Source: Hyphomicrobium_A sp963759735
GTDB lineage: Bacteria; Pseudomonadota; Alphaproteobacteria; Rhizobiales; Hyphomicrobiaceae
NCBI GenBank assembly: GCA_963759735.1
Contig: CAVXAF010000007.1
Coordinates: 620,001 to 684,000 of the forward strand
DNA: 64,000 nucleotides
Reading direction: 5' to 3'
The notes under the pieces were generated by a model. The model worked only from the letters and a program-made list of their open reading frames with translations. It was not told the origin of the DNA and made no database searches. Made by a program: the position numbers and the translations under genes. Position 1 is the first letter of the stretch. Every line of letters begins with the position of its first letter. Positions 36,133-44,785 of the stretch are shown one piece after another.

Positions 36133-36369
36133 GTGACTCAGCAGGCGCTTCCGCCCGACAAGCTGCGTCCGGCGCTGGCGCGCATCGCCGCCTGGCGGCT
36201 GGCGCCGGCCCATCCCGTCACCTGCCCGGTGTGTGAAGCGCCCGGTCTCGACATCGTCGACCGCTCGACGCGCCCATACGCGGAGTGGTACGCGCTGTCG
36301 TGCGCCGGTTGCGGACTGGACCACACCATCCACATACCCATGGCGCCAACCATGCCCAGCGGTGACTAG
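36133..36369 (+). CDS. Zinc-ribbon-like small protein
   Basis: A 78-residue protein from a GTG start three bases after apt. Two CxxC pairs (TCPVCEAPG and SCAGCGLDH) about 30 residues apart make a plausible zinc ribbon. The segment between (RSTRPYAEWYALSC) and the preceding helix complete the small domain. Position between apt and mtnA with three-base gaps implies translational coupling. I do not recognise the family or its role. Confidence 0.75.
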   Translation: MTQQALPPDKLRPALARIAAWRLAPAHPVTCPVCEAPGLDIVDRSTRPYAEWYALSCAGCGLDHTIHIPMAPTMPSGD

Positions 36370-36372
36370 ACG

Positions 36373-37470
36373 ATGCAGATCAAAGGCAAGACCTACCGAA
36401 CCATCTGGCTGGCGCCCGACGGCTGGTCGGTCGAGATCATCGACCAGACCCGGCTGCCGCACGAGCTTATCGTGGTGCCGCTCAAGTCGGCCGAGGATGC
36501 CGCGCAGGCGATCCTCTCCATGCAGGTGCGCGGCGCGCCGCTGATCGGTGCCACCGCCGCCTATGGCCTCGCCATGGCTATTCGCGAGGATGCCTCGGAC
36601 GAGGCGATCGACCGCGCGGTCGCGTTTCTCGCCAAGCAGCGACCGACGGCCATAAACTTGCGCTGGGCGCTGGAGGAGATGCGCCGCGCCGTGCAGAACC
36701 TGCCGCGTGATCAGCGCCTCGCTGCCGCCTACCAGCGCGCCGCCGAGATCTGCGATGATGATGTCGAAACCTGCCGCCTGATCGGTGTGCACGGCAAGAA
36801 GCTGATCGAGGACATCGCCACCGCGAAGGGTGAAGGCCGGACGGTCGACGTGCTGACCCATTGCAACGCCGGCTGGCTGGCCTGCGTCGACTGGGGAACG
36901 GCCACCTCGCCGATCTACCAGGCGCACGATGCGGGCGTCGCGCTGCACGTTTGGGTCGACGAGACACGGCCGCGCAATCAAGGCGCGGCCCTCACCGCTT
37001 ACGAACTCGGTAGCCACGGCGTGCCGCACACCATCGTCGTCGACAATGCCGGTGGGCATCTGATGCAGCACGGCAAGGTCGATATGGTGATCGTCGGCAC
37101 CGACCGCGTGGCCGCCAACGGCGACGTCGCCAATAAGATCGGCACCTACCTCAAGGCCTTGGCAGCACACGATAATGACGTGCCGTTCTACGTCGCGCTA
37201 CCACACTCCACCATCGACTGGACGCTCGACGAGGGGCTTTCGATCCCCATCGAAGAGCGCTCCCCCGACGAGGTGCTGAAAATGCCTGGACGGCTGCCCG
37301 ACGGCACGGTCGTCACCGTGGAGATCGCCGCTCCCGGCTCGCCCGCCGGCAACCCCGCTTTCGACGTGACGCCGGCGCGGCTGGTCACCGGCTTCATCAC
37401 CGAGCGCGGTGTCTGCCCGGCGACGCGCGAGGGCCTGCTGTCGCTCTACCCCGAGCGGGCGCAGAAATAG
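36373..37470 (+). CDS. mtnA: S-methyl-5-thioribose-1-phosphate isomerase
   Basis: A 365-residue aldose-ketose isomerase that converts methylthioribose-1-phosphate to methylthioribulose-1-phosphate. Signature parts are QVRGAPLIGATAAYGLA, the catalytic cysteine segment LTHCNAGWLACVDWGTA, and the acidic GTDRVAANGDVANKIGTY. It lies three bases after the zinc-ribbon gene. The eIF2B-like fold family also contains translation factors, but the THCNAG/GTDR pair is specific to MtnA. The downstream class II aldolase can act on its product. Confidence 0.95.
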   Translation: MQIKGKTYRTIWLAPDGWSVEIIDQTRLPHELIVVPLKSAEDAAQAILSMQVRGAPLIGATAAYGLAMAIREDASDEAIDRAVAFLAKQRPTAINLRWALEEMRRAVQNLPRDQRLAAAYQRAAEICDDDVETCRLIGVHGKKLIEDIATAKGEGRTVDVLTHCNAGWLACVDWGTATSPIYQAHDAGVALHVWVDETRPRNQGAALTAYELGSHGVPHTIVVDNAGGHLMQHGKVDMVIVGTDRVAANGDVANKIGTYLKALAAHDNDVPFYVALPHSTIDWTLDEGLSIPIEERSPDEVLKMPGRLPDGTVVTVEIAAPGSPAGNPAFDVTPARLVTGFITERGVCPATREGLLSLYPERAQK

Positions 37471-37561
37471 ACCGCTTCCCAACGGGGCGCACATGCAACC
37501 GTTATGATCTTGCAAGAGAAGCCGTGGCAGGGTGGGCAGCTGATGCGCCTGTGGTGAGTGG

Positions 37562-38236
37562 TTGGCCGTGAGTGAGAAAAGCAAAGACGCCGAGAAGAAC
37601 GCGCGCCGGGCGGTGATCGACACCGCGCTGGCCATGAGCCGTTCGGGGCTGTCGCCCGGCCGCTCGGGCAACGTCTCTTGCCGCTGGAAGGGCGGCATGC
37701 TGATCACGCCGACCGGCATGGCCTACGAGGCGATACGGCCGCGCGACATCGTCTTCGTCAACGGCAAGGGCGTAGTGCTGGGCAAGCGCTCGCGCAAACC
37801 GTCAAGCGAATGGCGATTCCACTTGGCCGCCTATCGCGCCCGCCCCGACATCGGCGCCGTCGTGCATGCGCATTCGCTCTACGCCACGGTGCTCGCCTGC
37901 GCACACAAGCCGATCCCGGCCTTCCACTACATGGTCGCGGTGGCCGGCGGAAATGACATCCCGCTGGTGCCGTATGACACCTTCGGCACGGAGACGTTGG
38001 CGGGTCATGTCGCGGGCGGCTTGGCGCATCGCAACGCCTGCCTCATGGCCAATCACGGGCAAATTGCCGTCGGGCGCGAGCTATGCGCGGCGCTGGAACT
38101 CGCTCACGAGGTCGAGGTGCTGGCGAGGCAATATGCGAACGTACTGGCACTGGGCGAGCCGCACATTCTCGACGATGAGGAGATGACGCGCGTCGTAGAG
38201 CGGTTCAAAGGCTATGGCCAGCGCGCGCAAGGCTAG
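37562..38236 (+). CDS. Class II aldolase, probable 5-(methylthio)ribulose-1-phosphate aldolase (Ald2-like)
   Basis: A 224-residue class II aldolase/adducin-fold enzyme. Motifs: SPGRSGNVSCR, LITPTGM, SSEWRFHLAAY, the zinc pair HAHSLYATVLAC and the third His in MANHGQIAVG. A TTG at 37562 and a GTG at 37568 are both possible starts. It follows mtnA by 91 bp on the same strand. With mtnP and mtnA it fits the DHAP shunt aldolase, which cleaves methylthioribulose-1-P or deoxyribulose-1-P to dihydroxyacetone phosphate and an aldehyde. A fuculose-type role is the alternative; assignment is by context. Confidence 0.75.
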   Translation: MAVSEKSKDAEKNARRAVIDTALAMSRSGLSPGRSGNVSCRWKGGMLITPTGMAYEAIRPRDIVFVNGKGVVLGKRSRKPSSEWRFHLAAYRARPDIGAVVHAHSLYATVLACAHKPIPAFHYMVAVAGGNDIPLVPYDTFGTETLAGHVAGGLAHRNACLMANHGQIAVGRELCAALELAHEVEVLARQYANVLALGEPHILDDEEMTRVVERFKGYGQRAQG

Positions 38237-38277
38237 CCCCTGAGGGAAGAAGGGTCGGCACTCACCTCGTTGGAGGA

Positions 38278-38544
38278 TTAGGGCGTCGACAGTTCTTTCA
38301 GCGACATCTTGCACGTGCGCCGCCACTGCTGCTTGGTCATGTGGGTGCGCGGCTCCCAGACCTCCATGCAGTCCTTCATCCGCTGATCCATGCTGCGTTC
38401 AACATTGACGCTGCCGGTCGTCATCGTATTGCTCGCCGGTTGTTGCGCAGCATCTGCGGCGGGGCGCGGCTCGGCGACCGCCGCGGCCCCCAACGTGACG
38501 AGGCCGCTCAATGCAATGGCGATGGTCTTGGCAATTGGGCTCAT
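38278..38544 (-). CDS. Small exported protein of unknown function
   Basis: An 88-residue protein with a signal peptide (IAIALSGLVTLGAAAVAEP), a Ser/Thr/Pro linker and a C-terminal helix-rich domain with two cysteines (MKDCMEVWEPRTHMTKQQWRRTCKMSL). A GAGGA site precedes the ATG. Short Cys-paired exported proteins of this kind are frequent in Hyphomicrobiales. No family was recognised. Confidence 0.65.
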   Translation of the reverse strand: MSPIAKTIAIALSGLVTLGAAAVAEPRPAADAAQQPASNTMTTGSVNVERSMDQRMKDCMEVWEPRTHMTKQQWRRTCKMSLKELSTP

Positions 38545-38729
38545 GGCATCCTCGTAAAACTGTTGCTGGCGGCTAAACGCGCACGGGCTGCAATTCGGCG
38601 CATCCGCGCTTCAATTCGCCGCCCGGCCTATCGCGCCGGCATTGCAAGCATATGGGCGTCAGTGGGCGGCGTGCCAATAGCGGGCGCCGCGCGCCGTGCC
38701 GGAGAGGCGTTATCCACAGGCGGCGCGGG

Positions 38730-39827
38730 CTAGTTGGCGAACCGGAAGTGCATCACGTCGCCGTCCTTGACGACGTACTCCTTGCCTTCCAGGCGCATCT
38801 TGCCGCCTTCTTTCGCTCCGGCCTCGCCGCCGAGCCCGACGTAGTCGTCATAGGCAATAGTCTCGGCGCGTATGAAACCCTTCTCGAAATCGGTGTGAAT
38901 GACGCCCGCCGCCTGCGGGCCCTTGGTGCCGCGCGTGATGGTCCATGCGCGCGCTTCCTTCGGACCGACGGTGAAATAGGTGACGAGGTCGAGCAGCTGG
39001 TAGCCGGCGCGGATCAGCCGATTGAGGCCCGGTTCGGCAAGGCCCATCTCGGCCAGGAACTCGCTGCGGTCGGCGGGCGGCAGCCCGGCGAACTCGGCTT
39101 CGATCTTGGCCGAGATGACGACACTGACGGCGCCCTCAGCCTTCGCCTGGGCCTCGACCTTCTTGGAATAATCGTTGCCCTCGGCGGCGGCGGATTCCTC
39201 GACGTTGCACACGTAGACGACCGGCTTGGAAGTCAGAAGCTGCAGGGCGAGGAAGATCGGGCGCTCCTCGGGTGTGATGTCGGCGGTTCGCGCCGGCTTG
39301 CCCGCGCGCAGCGGGATCAGCGCCTTCTCCATCACCGCGAACTGCGCCTTGGCATCCTTGTCGCCCTGCTTGGCCTTCTTCTCGGCCACCGCGCTGCGCT
39401 TCTCCAGGCTTTCCAGATCGGCCAGCATCAGCTCGGTCTCGACCACCTCGGCGTCGGCCAGCGGGTCGATGCGGTTTTCGACATGCGTGATGTCGTCATC
39501 TTCAAAGCAGCGCAGCACGTAGGCGACGGCGTCGACCTCGCGGATGTGCGACAGGAACTTGTTGCCGAGACCTTCGCCCTTGGAGGCTCCGCGCACGAGG
39601 CCGGCGATGTCCACGAAGGTCAAGCGGGTCGGTATGATCTGGCCCGACTTGGCGATAGCGGCCAGCTTGTCGAGGCGCTCATCGGGCACGCCGACTTCGC
39701 CGACGTTGGGCTCGATGGTGCAGAACGGATAGTTTGCGGCCTCGGCCGCCGCGGTCTGCGTCAGTGCATTGAACAGGGTCGATTTGCCGACGTTCGGCAA
39801 ACCCACGATGCCGCATTTAAAGCCCAT
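38730..39827 (-). CDS. ychF: Redox-regulated GTPase/ATPase YchF (OLA1 family)
   Basis: A 365-residue P-loop ATPase from the start MGFKCGIVGLPNVGKSTLFN. The longer in-frame extension upstream lacks a ribosome site and would not fit the family. Walker A GLPNVGKST, the DIAGLVRGASKGEGLGNKFL switch region, and the C-terminal TGS domain (RAWTITRGTKGPQAAGVIHTDF) are present. It is part of the alphaproteobacterial rplY-pth-ychF neighbourhood, interrupted here by other genes. Role: ATP-dependent factor linked to ribosomes and stress. Confidence 0.95.
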   Translation of the reverse strand: MGFKCGIVGLPNVGKSTLFNALTQTAAAEAANYPFCTIEPNVGEVGVPDERLDKLAAIAKSGQIIPTRLTFVDIAGLVRGASKGEGLGNKFLSHIREVDAVAYVLRCFEDDDITHVENRIDPLADAEVVETELMLADLESLEKRSAVAEKKAKQGDKDAKAQFAVMEKALIPLRAGKPARTADITPEERPIFLALQLLTSKPVVYVCNVEESAAAEGNDYSKKVEAQAKAEGAVSVVISAKIEAEFAGLPPADRSEFLAEMGLAEPGLNRLIRAGYQLLDLVTYFTVGPKEARAWTITRGTKGPQAAGVIHTDFEKGFIRAETIAYDDYVGLGGEAGAKEGGKMRLEGKEYVVKDGDVMHFRFAN

Positions 39828-40011
39828 GATGCCTAGCCCGGCGTTTGCTGGAGGGTGGGCGAGCGGCAACGCCCGGCCCGGTGCGTGGCGCATGCCTAGG
39901 GGTTTAAAGGCGGCTTGTGAAGCCCACCTTTGCCGCATCGCCGCCGACGCCGCATTTTACCGGCAAAGATACCGCCAGGTCGGTGTCCGGCCGGCGGCCC
40001 TATCGCGATGC

Positions 40012-40257
40012 TTATCGAGGCGTCTCCCGGGCATCGCAGATTTTCACTTTGCGGTCGTGTTCTTGCGCCGCGGCTGCCTTGCAGAGTTCCAGATGCTCGC
40101 CTTGGAACTTGCGCTCGCACAGCTGTACGCGCTGGGCCTGCTGTTGCTGCAGCTTCTGCACGCACCCCAGATCGGTGGCGGCGCGGGCGGCGAAGCTAGA
40201 GACCAACGCCATTGTTATGAGAATGAGTGCGCGGTGCGCGCATCGCCGATCGAACAT
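40012..40257 (-). CDS. Small exported Gln-rich protein
   Basis: An 81-residue protein starting MFDRRCAHRALILITMALV with a signal peptide ending near FAARA. The mature part is Gln/Lys/Cys-rich (LGCVQKLQQQQAQRVQLCERKF, KAAAAQEHDRKVKICD), with four cysteines after the signal. No family was recognised. It is 47 bp downstream of the membrane-protein module on the same strand and might be part of that transcript. Confidence 0.6.
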   Translation of the reverse strand: MFDRRCAHRALILITMALVSSFAARAATDLGCVQKLQQQQAQRVQLCERKFQGEHLELCKAAAAQEHDRKVKICDARETPR

Positions 40258-40304
40258 TAAACTATCCTCCGATCGATCCCCGCTCCGAACGCAGCGCCGC
40301 GCAG

Positions 40305-41225
40305 CTAGCGGAAGCGGGCGAGAGCGAAGACCGAGTAGCTTTGCGGGCTCGGCAGCTTCTCCTTGCCGGTCATGGCGTCGGCCAGGGCTTCGCCAATGTC
40401 GGTGCCGACATCGGTCTCCTTGACCGCCACGACGATGAACGGCCGCTGCCAGCTGGTACCGCCGGTTTCGCAGTTCGTGCACGGGTCGCGATACTGGCCG
40501 AGGTTGAGCGTCCAGATCGGTATGTCGGCGCGCAGGGCGCCTGATACAAGTGTCGCGGCCTGGCGGGCACGACGCTCGGCGCGTGCCACCTCTTCGGCAG
40601 CGACGCCCTCCTGCGAGGCGGTGCCGATGGCAATCACTTCCTTGGCGTCGATGAGTGCGGCGCGCACCTCATCGTCGATCACGGCGGCGGCGACTTCGCC
40701 GCGCGGGATCATGACGCCGTCCTTCTCCAGGTCCTCGGCGCTGCCGCGTACCCACAGGAAGCTCTTATTGAGCACCACGACGTCGAAGGTGCCGCGGCGA
40801 CCGGCTTTGTCCTTGCCCTCGATGGCGAACACCGTCGAGTTGCGCGTCTGGCGCACCTCGGGCTCGGGGTCGATGGCGGCCGTTTCGACCGCGGGCGAGG
40901 CATACCTGTCGCGGAGTTCGATGACCCCGTAGGTCGCCGCCGCGCCGGTCGAGGCAACGAGCACGGCAACGGCGGCGTTGGTCTTGAAGAGCCCCAGGAA
41001 CCAGCCGATGCGATCATACCAGCCGGCCCCTCGGTCGTAGGCGCGATAGCCGCGCCACAGCCAGCTGAGCGGCCCCCGGCGCCGTCTCTCTTCGGCCTGT
41101 GCATACGGAGCGAGCGCGGCATACTCGCTCGATTCAGCATCGGCGCAGGCGATCCATGCGACGACGAAGCCGGCGGCGAACGCGCCAGCCGCATACCAGG
41201 CGAAGTCAACGGTGAGAGGGTCCAT
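40305..41225 (-). CDS. Membrane protein with OmpA-like C-terminal region, second gene of a pair
   Basis: A 306-residue protein. Two N-terminal hydrophobic stretches (about 8-27 and 85-105) flank a charged cytoplasmic stretch (AEERRRRGPLSW). The rest is soluble: a strand-rich part (GTFDVVVLNKSFLWVRG), then IGTASQEGVAAEEVARAERRA, which resembles the OmpA/MotB-type 'GxAS.eG..N..Ls..RA' peptidoglycan-contact motif. A late CTNCETGGTSW may bind a metal or disulfide. It is 11 bp downstream of the 115-residue membrane gene, likely co-translated. The function is unknown. Confidence 0.6.
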   Translation of the reverse strand: MDPLTVDFAWYAAGAFAAGFVVAWIACADAESSEYAALAPYAQAEERRRRGPLSWLWRGYRAYDRGAGWYDRIGWFLGLFKTNAAVAVLVASTGAAATYGVIELRDRYASPAVETAAIDPEPEVRQTRNSTVFAIEGKDKAGRRGTFDVVVLNKSFLWVRGSAEDLEKDGVMIPRGEVAAAVIDDEVRAALIDAKEVIAIGTASQEGVAAEEVARAERRARQAATLVSGALRADIPIWTLNLGQYRDPCTNCETGGTSWQRPFIVVAVKETDVGTDIGEALADAMTGKEKLPSPQSYSVFALARFR

Positions 41226-41236
41226 GGTCAGCTACG

Positions 41237-41584
41237 TCAAAAGTTTATGTGCTGGATCACGTAGCCGGCAGCGAAGGCGATGAGGCCGGCGATGACGATC
41301 TGCGGCAGCACCGAGACGAATTTTCCGAGCAGTTCCACGAATGCATGGAACAGGGACACGACGCCCGACCACAGCACCATCAGTGCGCGATAGAGAATAT
41401 AGGCGATAGCGGCGAGGGCGACGATCAGGATGACGATCTTCCAGATCGGCAGCGCCTGCCAATCGGACGAGAAGACGGACACGATCTGGCCGAACGACCA
41501 CTGCCAGACCAGCTCAATGAACTTGAAGATTGCAGCGATGCCCTGCTGCAGAAACCGGACGATTGAATTGATGATGCCTTCCAC
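41237..41584 (-). CDS. Small multi-helix membrane protein, first gene of a pair
   Basis: A 115-residue protein starting at GTG behind GGGGAGGGG. An amphipathic N-terminus (IINSIVRFLQQGIAAIFKFIEL) precedes two clear hydrophobic segments (about 49-72 and 88-110: WKIVILIVALAAIAYILYRAL and VLPQIVIAGLIAFAAGYVI). It directly precedes the 306-residue OmpA-like membrane protein. No family was recognised. The pair looks like one functional module. Confidence 0.6.
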   Translation of the reverse strand: MEGIINSIVRFLQQGIAAIFKFIELVWQWSFGQIVSVFSSDWQALPIWKIVILIVALAAIAYILYRALMVLWSGVVSLFHAFVELLGKFVSVLPQIVIAGLIAFAAGYVIQHINF

Positions 41585-41685
41585 GTGCCCCTCCCCTGTC
41601 GATGCCTGCCGGCACGGTCACCCCCCGGCAACGCGCCCACACTGGCCCGGCCTCGTTGCCTACGCAAGCTGCGTTGCACAAATGC

Positions 41686-42447
41686 TCAAGCTTTAAGCCG
41701 GTATCCGGTGGTGAAAATGCGCCAGATGACGATCAGGCAGACGACCAGGAACACCAGGGTCATGCCGAGGCTGGCGACGATGTTGACGTCGGATATCTCA
41801 TAGAAGCTCCAACGAAATCCGCTCACCAGGTAGACCACCGGATTGAACAGCGTCACCGTCTGCCAAAACGGCGGCAGCATGCTGATGGAATAGAAGGTGC
41901 CGCCCAAGAATGTCAGCGGTGTCACAATCAGCAGCGGGATGACCTGAAGCTTCTCGAAGCCGTCGGCCCAGATGCCGATGATGAATCCCAGCAGCGAAAA
42001 GGTCACCGCCGTCAGCACCATGAAGGCGAACATCCAGAACGGGTGGGCGATGTGCAGATCGACGAACAGCGCCGCCGTGGCCAGGATGATGAGGCCGAGC
42101 ATAAGTGATTTCGTCGCCGCAGCGCCGACGTAGCCGAGCACGATCTCGAACGGCGAGATCGGGGCCGAGAGGAGCTCGTAGATGGTGCCGGTGAAACGCG
42201 GGAAGTAGATGCCGAACGAGGCGTTGGCGATCGACTGCGTGAGGAGCTGCAACATGATCAGCCCCGGCACGATGAAGGCGCCGTAGCTGATGCCGTCGAT
42301 CTCGGAGATGCGGCCGCCGATAGCCGCGCCGAAGACGACGAAATACAGCGACGTCGACAGCACTGGCGAGATGATGCTCTGCATGACCGTGCGGAAGGCG
42401 CGCGACATCTCGAACACGTAGATGGCTTTGACCGCGTGCAGGTTCAT
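41686..42447 (-). CDS. ABC-2 type transporter permease
   Basis: A 253-residue membrane protein of the ABC-2 (NodJ/YadH) family with six predicted helices. The N-terminal amphipathic MNLHAVKAIYVFEMSRAFRTVM and the segments GLIMLQLLTQSIANASFGIYFPR and VTPLTFLGGTFYSISMLPPFW are typical. Its ATG overlaps the stop of the ATPase gene (ATGA at 42444-42447). Together they would export or insert an unknown substrate such as a lipid, polysaccharide or drug. Confidence 0.88.
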   Translation of the reverse strand: MNLHAVKAIYVFEMSRAFRTVMQSIISPVLSTSLYFVVFGAAIGGRISEIDGISYGAFIVPGLIMLQLLTQSIANASFGIYFPRFTGTIYELLSAPISPFEIVLGYVGAAATKSLMLGLIILATAALFVDLHIAHPFWMFAFMVLTAVTFSLLGFIIGIWADGFEKLQVIPLLIVTPLTFLGGTFYSISMLPPFWQTVTLFNPVVYLVSGFRWSFYEISDVNIVASLGMTLVFLVVCLIVIWRIFTTGYRLKA

Positions 42448-43370
42448 TTTTGGCTCCTGACGAGATCGACGAAGATGTCCTCGAGCGAGGACTGCGTCGT
42501 GTTGAGATCGGCAAAGCCGACGTTCGCCGCGCGCATATCGTTGAGCAGCGCGGTGATGCCCGTACGGCCGGCTTGCGTATCGTAAGTGAAGGTCAGCTCG
42601 CGCCCGTCGGGCGACAGGGCGAGGTCGTGTGCACCCAGCTCCCCCGGTACGGCCTGCAGCGCTTCATTGAGCTGCAGCACCAGCTGCTTTTTGCCGAGCT
42701 TGCGCATCAGCTCGGCCTTCTCCTCGACGATGATCAACTCGCCCTTGCCGATGACGCCGACGCGGTCGGCCATTTCCTCGGCTTCCTCGATGTAGTGCGT
42801 GGTGAGGATGATGGTGACGCCGGTATCGCGCAGATTGCGGACCACCTGCCACAGGTTCTGGCGCAGCTCGACGTCGACGCCGGCGGTCGGCTCGTCGAGG
42901 AAGAGGATCGTCGGCTCGTGCGACAGCGCCTTGGCGATGAGCAGCCGGCGCTTCATGCCGCCCGACAGCGTCATGATCTTGTTGTCTTTTTTGTCCCATA
43001 GCGACAACGACTTGAGTACTTTTTCGATGTAGGCCGGATTGGGCGCCTTGCCGAACAGGCCGCGGCTGAAGGAGACGGCGCCCCATACGGTCTCGAAGGC
43101 GTCGGTGGTCAACTCCTGCGGCACGAGGCCGATCATGGCGCGCACGCGGCGGTAGTCGGTGCGGATGTCGCCGCCGTCGATGGTCACCGAGCCGGTGGTC
43201 GCGTTGACGATCCCGCAGACGATGGAGATGAGCGTCGTCTTGCCGGCGCCGTTGGGGCCAAGCAGGGCGAAGATCTCGCCGCGACGGATGTCGAGGTTGA
43301 CGTTCTTCAGCGCCTGGAAGCCGCTGGCGTACGTCTTCGACAGATCTTTGATGGATATGATGGCTGTCAT
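42444..43370 (-). CDS. ABC-2 transporter ATP-binding protein
   Basis: A 308-residue ATPase. Walker A GPNGAGKTTLIS, Q-loop VPQELT, signature LSGGMKRRLLIAKAL, Walker B ILFLDEPTAGVD and the switch His in LTTHYIEEAEEMADRVG are all intact. The C-terminal 70 residues form the usual extra domain of YadG/NatA-like proteins. It is the first gene of the two-gene ABC unit and overlaps the permease gene by 4 bp. Confidence 0.92.
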   Translation of the reverse strand: MTAIISIKDLSKTYASGFQALKNVNLDIRRGEIFALLGPNGAGKTTLISIVCGIVNATTGSVTIDGGDIRTDYRRVRAMIGLVPQELTTDAFETVWGAVSFSRGLFGKAPNPAYIEKVLKSLSLWDKKDNKIMTLSGGMKRRLLIAKALSHEPTILFLDEPTAGVDVELRQNLWQVVRNLRDTGVTIILTTHYIEEAEEMADRVGVIGKGELIIVEEKAELMRKLGKKQLVLQLNEALQAVPGELGAHDLALSPDGRELTFTYDTQAGRTGITALLNDMRAANVGFADLNTTQSSLEDIFVDLVRSQK

Positions 43371-43438
43371 GCGCGGGACTTGGGGCTCGCTGTTGTTGGC
43401 TGCAAGGCCGTGTGGGAGCAGCGGGTCGCTGCGATCGC

Positions 43439-43969
43439 CTAGCGGTTCTCCAGGCCGTTCTTCACCCGTTCGGCCCTGATGCGGTCCGCCTCGGCGAGCA
43501 TCTTCGTCTTCATCGCAGCCAGACCGCCGCGAACGTTGTCGTGCGCGGCAGTGGCGTTGGCCGAACCGGCGAACGTGTCGGGGGTCGCGCCGTCGTAGGC
43601 GAGGACGGCGTCGATCGTCCGCGCCAGCGTGGGGATGTCGCCGAAGGCGTACTGGTCGATCGGCTTGCCGATGCCCTGCGCCAGCGAAGCGTAGAGATTT
43701 CGGTCCCCCGTGGGATCGCCGCCGGAATTGGCGAGCATGAAGGTGCGGTAGCGAAGCTGGCCGAGGTAGAAGACGAAGACGGCATCGTCCTTGTTGCCAG
43801 CTTTGAAAAGTTCATCGGCGCGCTTGTAATACTCGGCCGGATGCTGACCGCTGAGTGCTTGCACGGCGGCGGGCGCCGTCACTGCGGCCTGCGCGAAAGC
43901 GACGCCGATCAGGTGCGGTGCCGTGACGGCAAACGCATAGAGGAGCGCGAGCAAGCGGGCGGCATTCAT
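43439..43969 (-). CDS. Exported protein of unknown function
   Basis: A 176-residue protein starting MNAARLLALLYAFAVTAP with a GGAG site seven bases upstream. A signal region is followed by a helical, TPR-like domain: AEYYKRADELFKAGNKDDAVFVFYLGQLRYRTF. It contains the GDRNLYASLAQGIGKPIDQYAFGDIP segment, seen in several rhizobial exported hypothetical proteins. The function is unknown. It sits between the ABC unit and pth on the same strand. Confidence 0.65.
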   Translation of the reverse strand: MNAARLLALLYAFAVTAPHLIGVAFAQAAVTAPAAVQALSGQHPAEYYKRADELFKAGNKDDAVFVFYLGQLRYRTFMLANSGGDPTGDRNLYASLAQGIGKPIDQYAFGDIPTLARTIDAVLAYDGATPDTFAGSANATAAHDNVRGGLAAMKTKMLAEADRIRAERVKNGLENR

Positions 43970-44044
43970 AGGCAACTCCAGTGCAAGCGAACTTTCAGCG
44001 GCTTAGAGACCAAACCGCGGGCCGTGATCCCGCAGGCCTGGGCC

Positions 44045-44758
44045 TTACTCCTTGTCGTCGCGCCCGGCGAGCCACTTTTTCAAGTTGTCGGCCAGCGCAC
44101 CGGCGCGCTTTGATGCGCGCTCTCCTGCAGGGTGCCGTGGCGGCGCGGTGGATTTGAGCGGCTTGGGGGCCGGCGGCTCTTCTGCCGGCTCCTCGCGCGT
44201 CTTCAGGGCGACCTGCGAAAGAAAGCGCGCCGCATCGCCCTTGGCGAGGAAGGGCGCGGCATCGGCCATCGCATCCAGCAGCGGATCGAGCCAGCCGTAT
44301 TCCACCTTGGCGAAATCGTGCAGCACGTAATGCGCCACCGCATCCTTGGCGCCGGGATGGCCGACACCGATGCGCACGCGGGTGTAATCGTTGCCGAGGT
44401 GCGCGGTGATGGAGCGCAAGCCGTTGTGACCGGCATTGCCGCCGCCGACCTTCACCTTGAGCTTGGCGGGAGCGAGGTCGATCTCGTCATGGAAGACGTA
44501 GATGTCCTCCAACGCGATCTTGAGGAAGCGCGCGGCCTCCCCGACCGAGCGGCCACTGTCGTTCATGTAGGTGGCGGGCTTGAGGAGTACGACGCGTTCC
44601 CCACCCAGGCTGGCTTCGGATGTTTCGCCGTGAAATCTTTTGCGCCAGGCGGCGAAGTCGTGCTCTGCGGCGATCTTGTCGAGGGCCATGAAGCCGACGT
44701 TGTGCCGCTGGCGAGCATACTGCGCGCCTGGGTTTCCCAGTCCGACGAACAGCTTCAT
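44045..44758 (-). CDS. pth: Peptidyl-tRNA hydrolase
   Basis: A 237-residue enzyme that frees tRNA from stalled peptidyl-tRNA. Signature parts are LFVGLGNPGAQYARQRHNVGFMALD (given in parts: GLGNPG and RHNVGF; catalytic His20), the HDEIDL acidic motif, GGNAGHNGLRSI and RVRIGVGHPG. The family length is about 195-205 residues, so the last 45 (proline-rich, then a basic helical end, KKWLAGRD) are an extension seen in some alphaproteobacteria. It follows rplY in the same direction, 63 bp apart. Confidence 0.95.
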   Translation of the reverse strand: MKLFVGLGNPGAQYARQRHNVGFMALDKIAAEHDFAAWRKRFHGETSEASLGGERVVLLKPATYMNDSGRSVGEAARFLKIALEDIYVFHDEIDLAPAKLKVKVGGGNAGHNGLRSITAHLGNDYTRVRIGVGHPGAKDAVAHYVLHDFAKVEYGWLDPLLDAMADAAPFLAKGDAARFLSQVALKTREEPAEEPPAPKPLKSTAPPRHPAGERASKRAGALADNLKKWLAGRDDKE

Positions 44759-44785
44759 GGGCAGATCCCGGCGCGGATGAAGCGA

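Noticed and set aside
35563..37170. Long minus-strand open frame opposite apt-mtnA
   Set aside because: Low-complexity shadow of conserved plus-strand genes; no motif or start signal.
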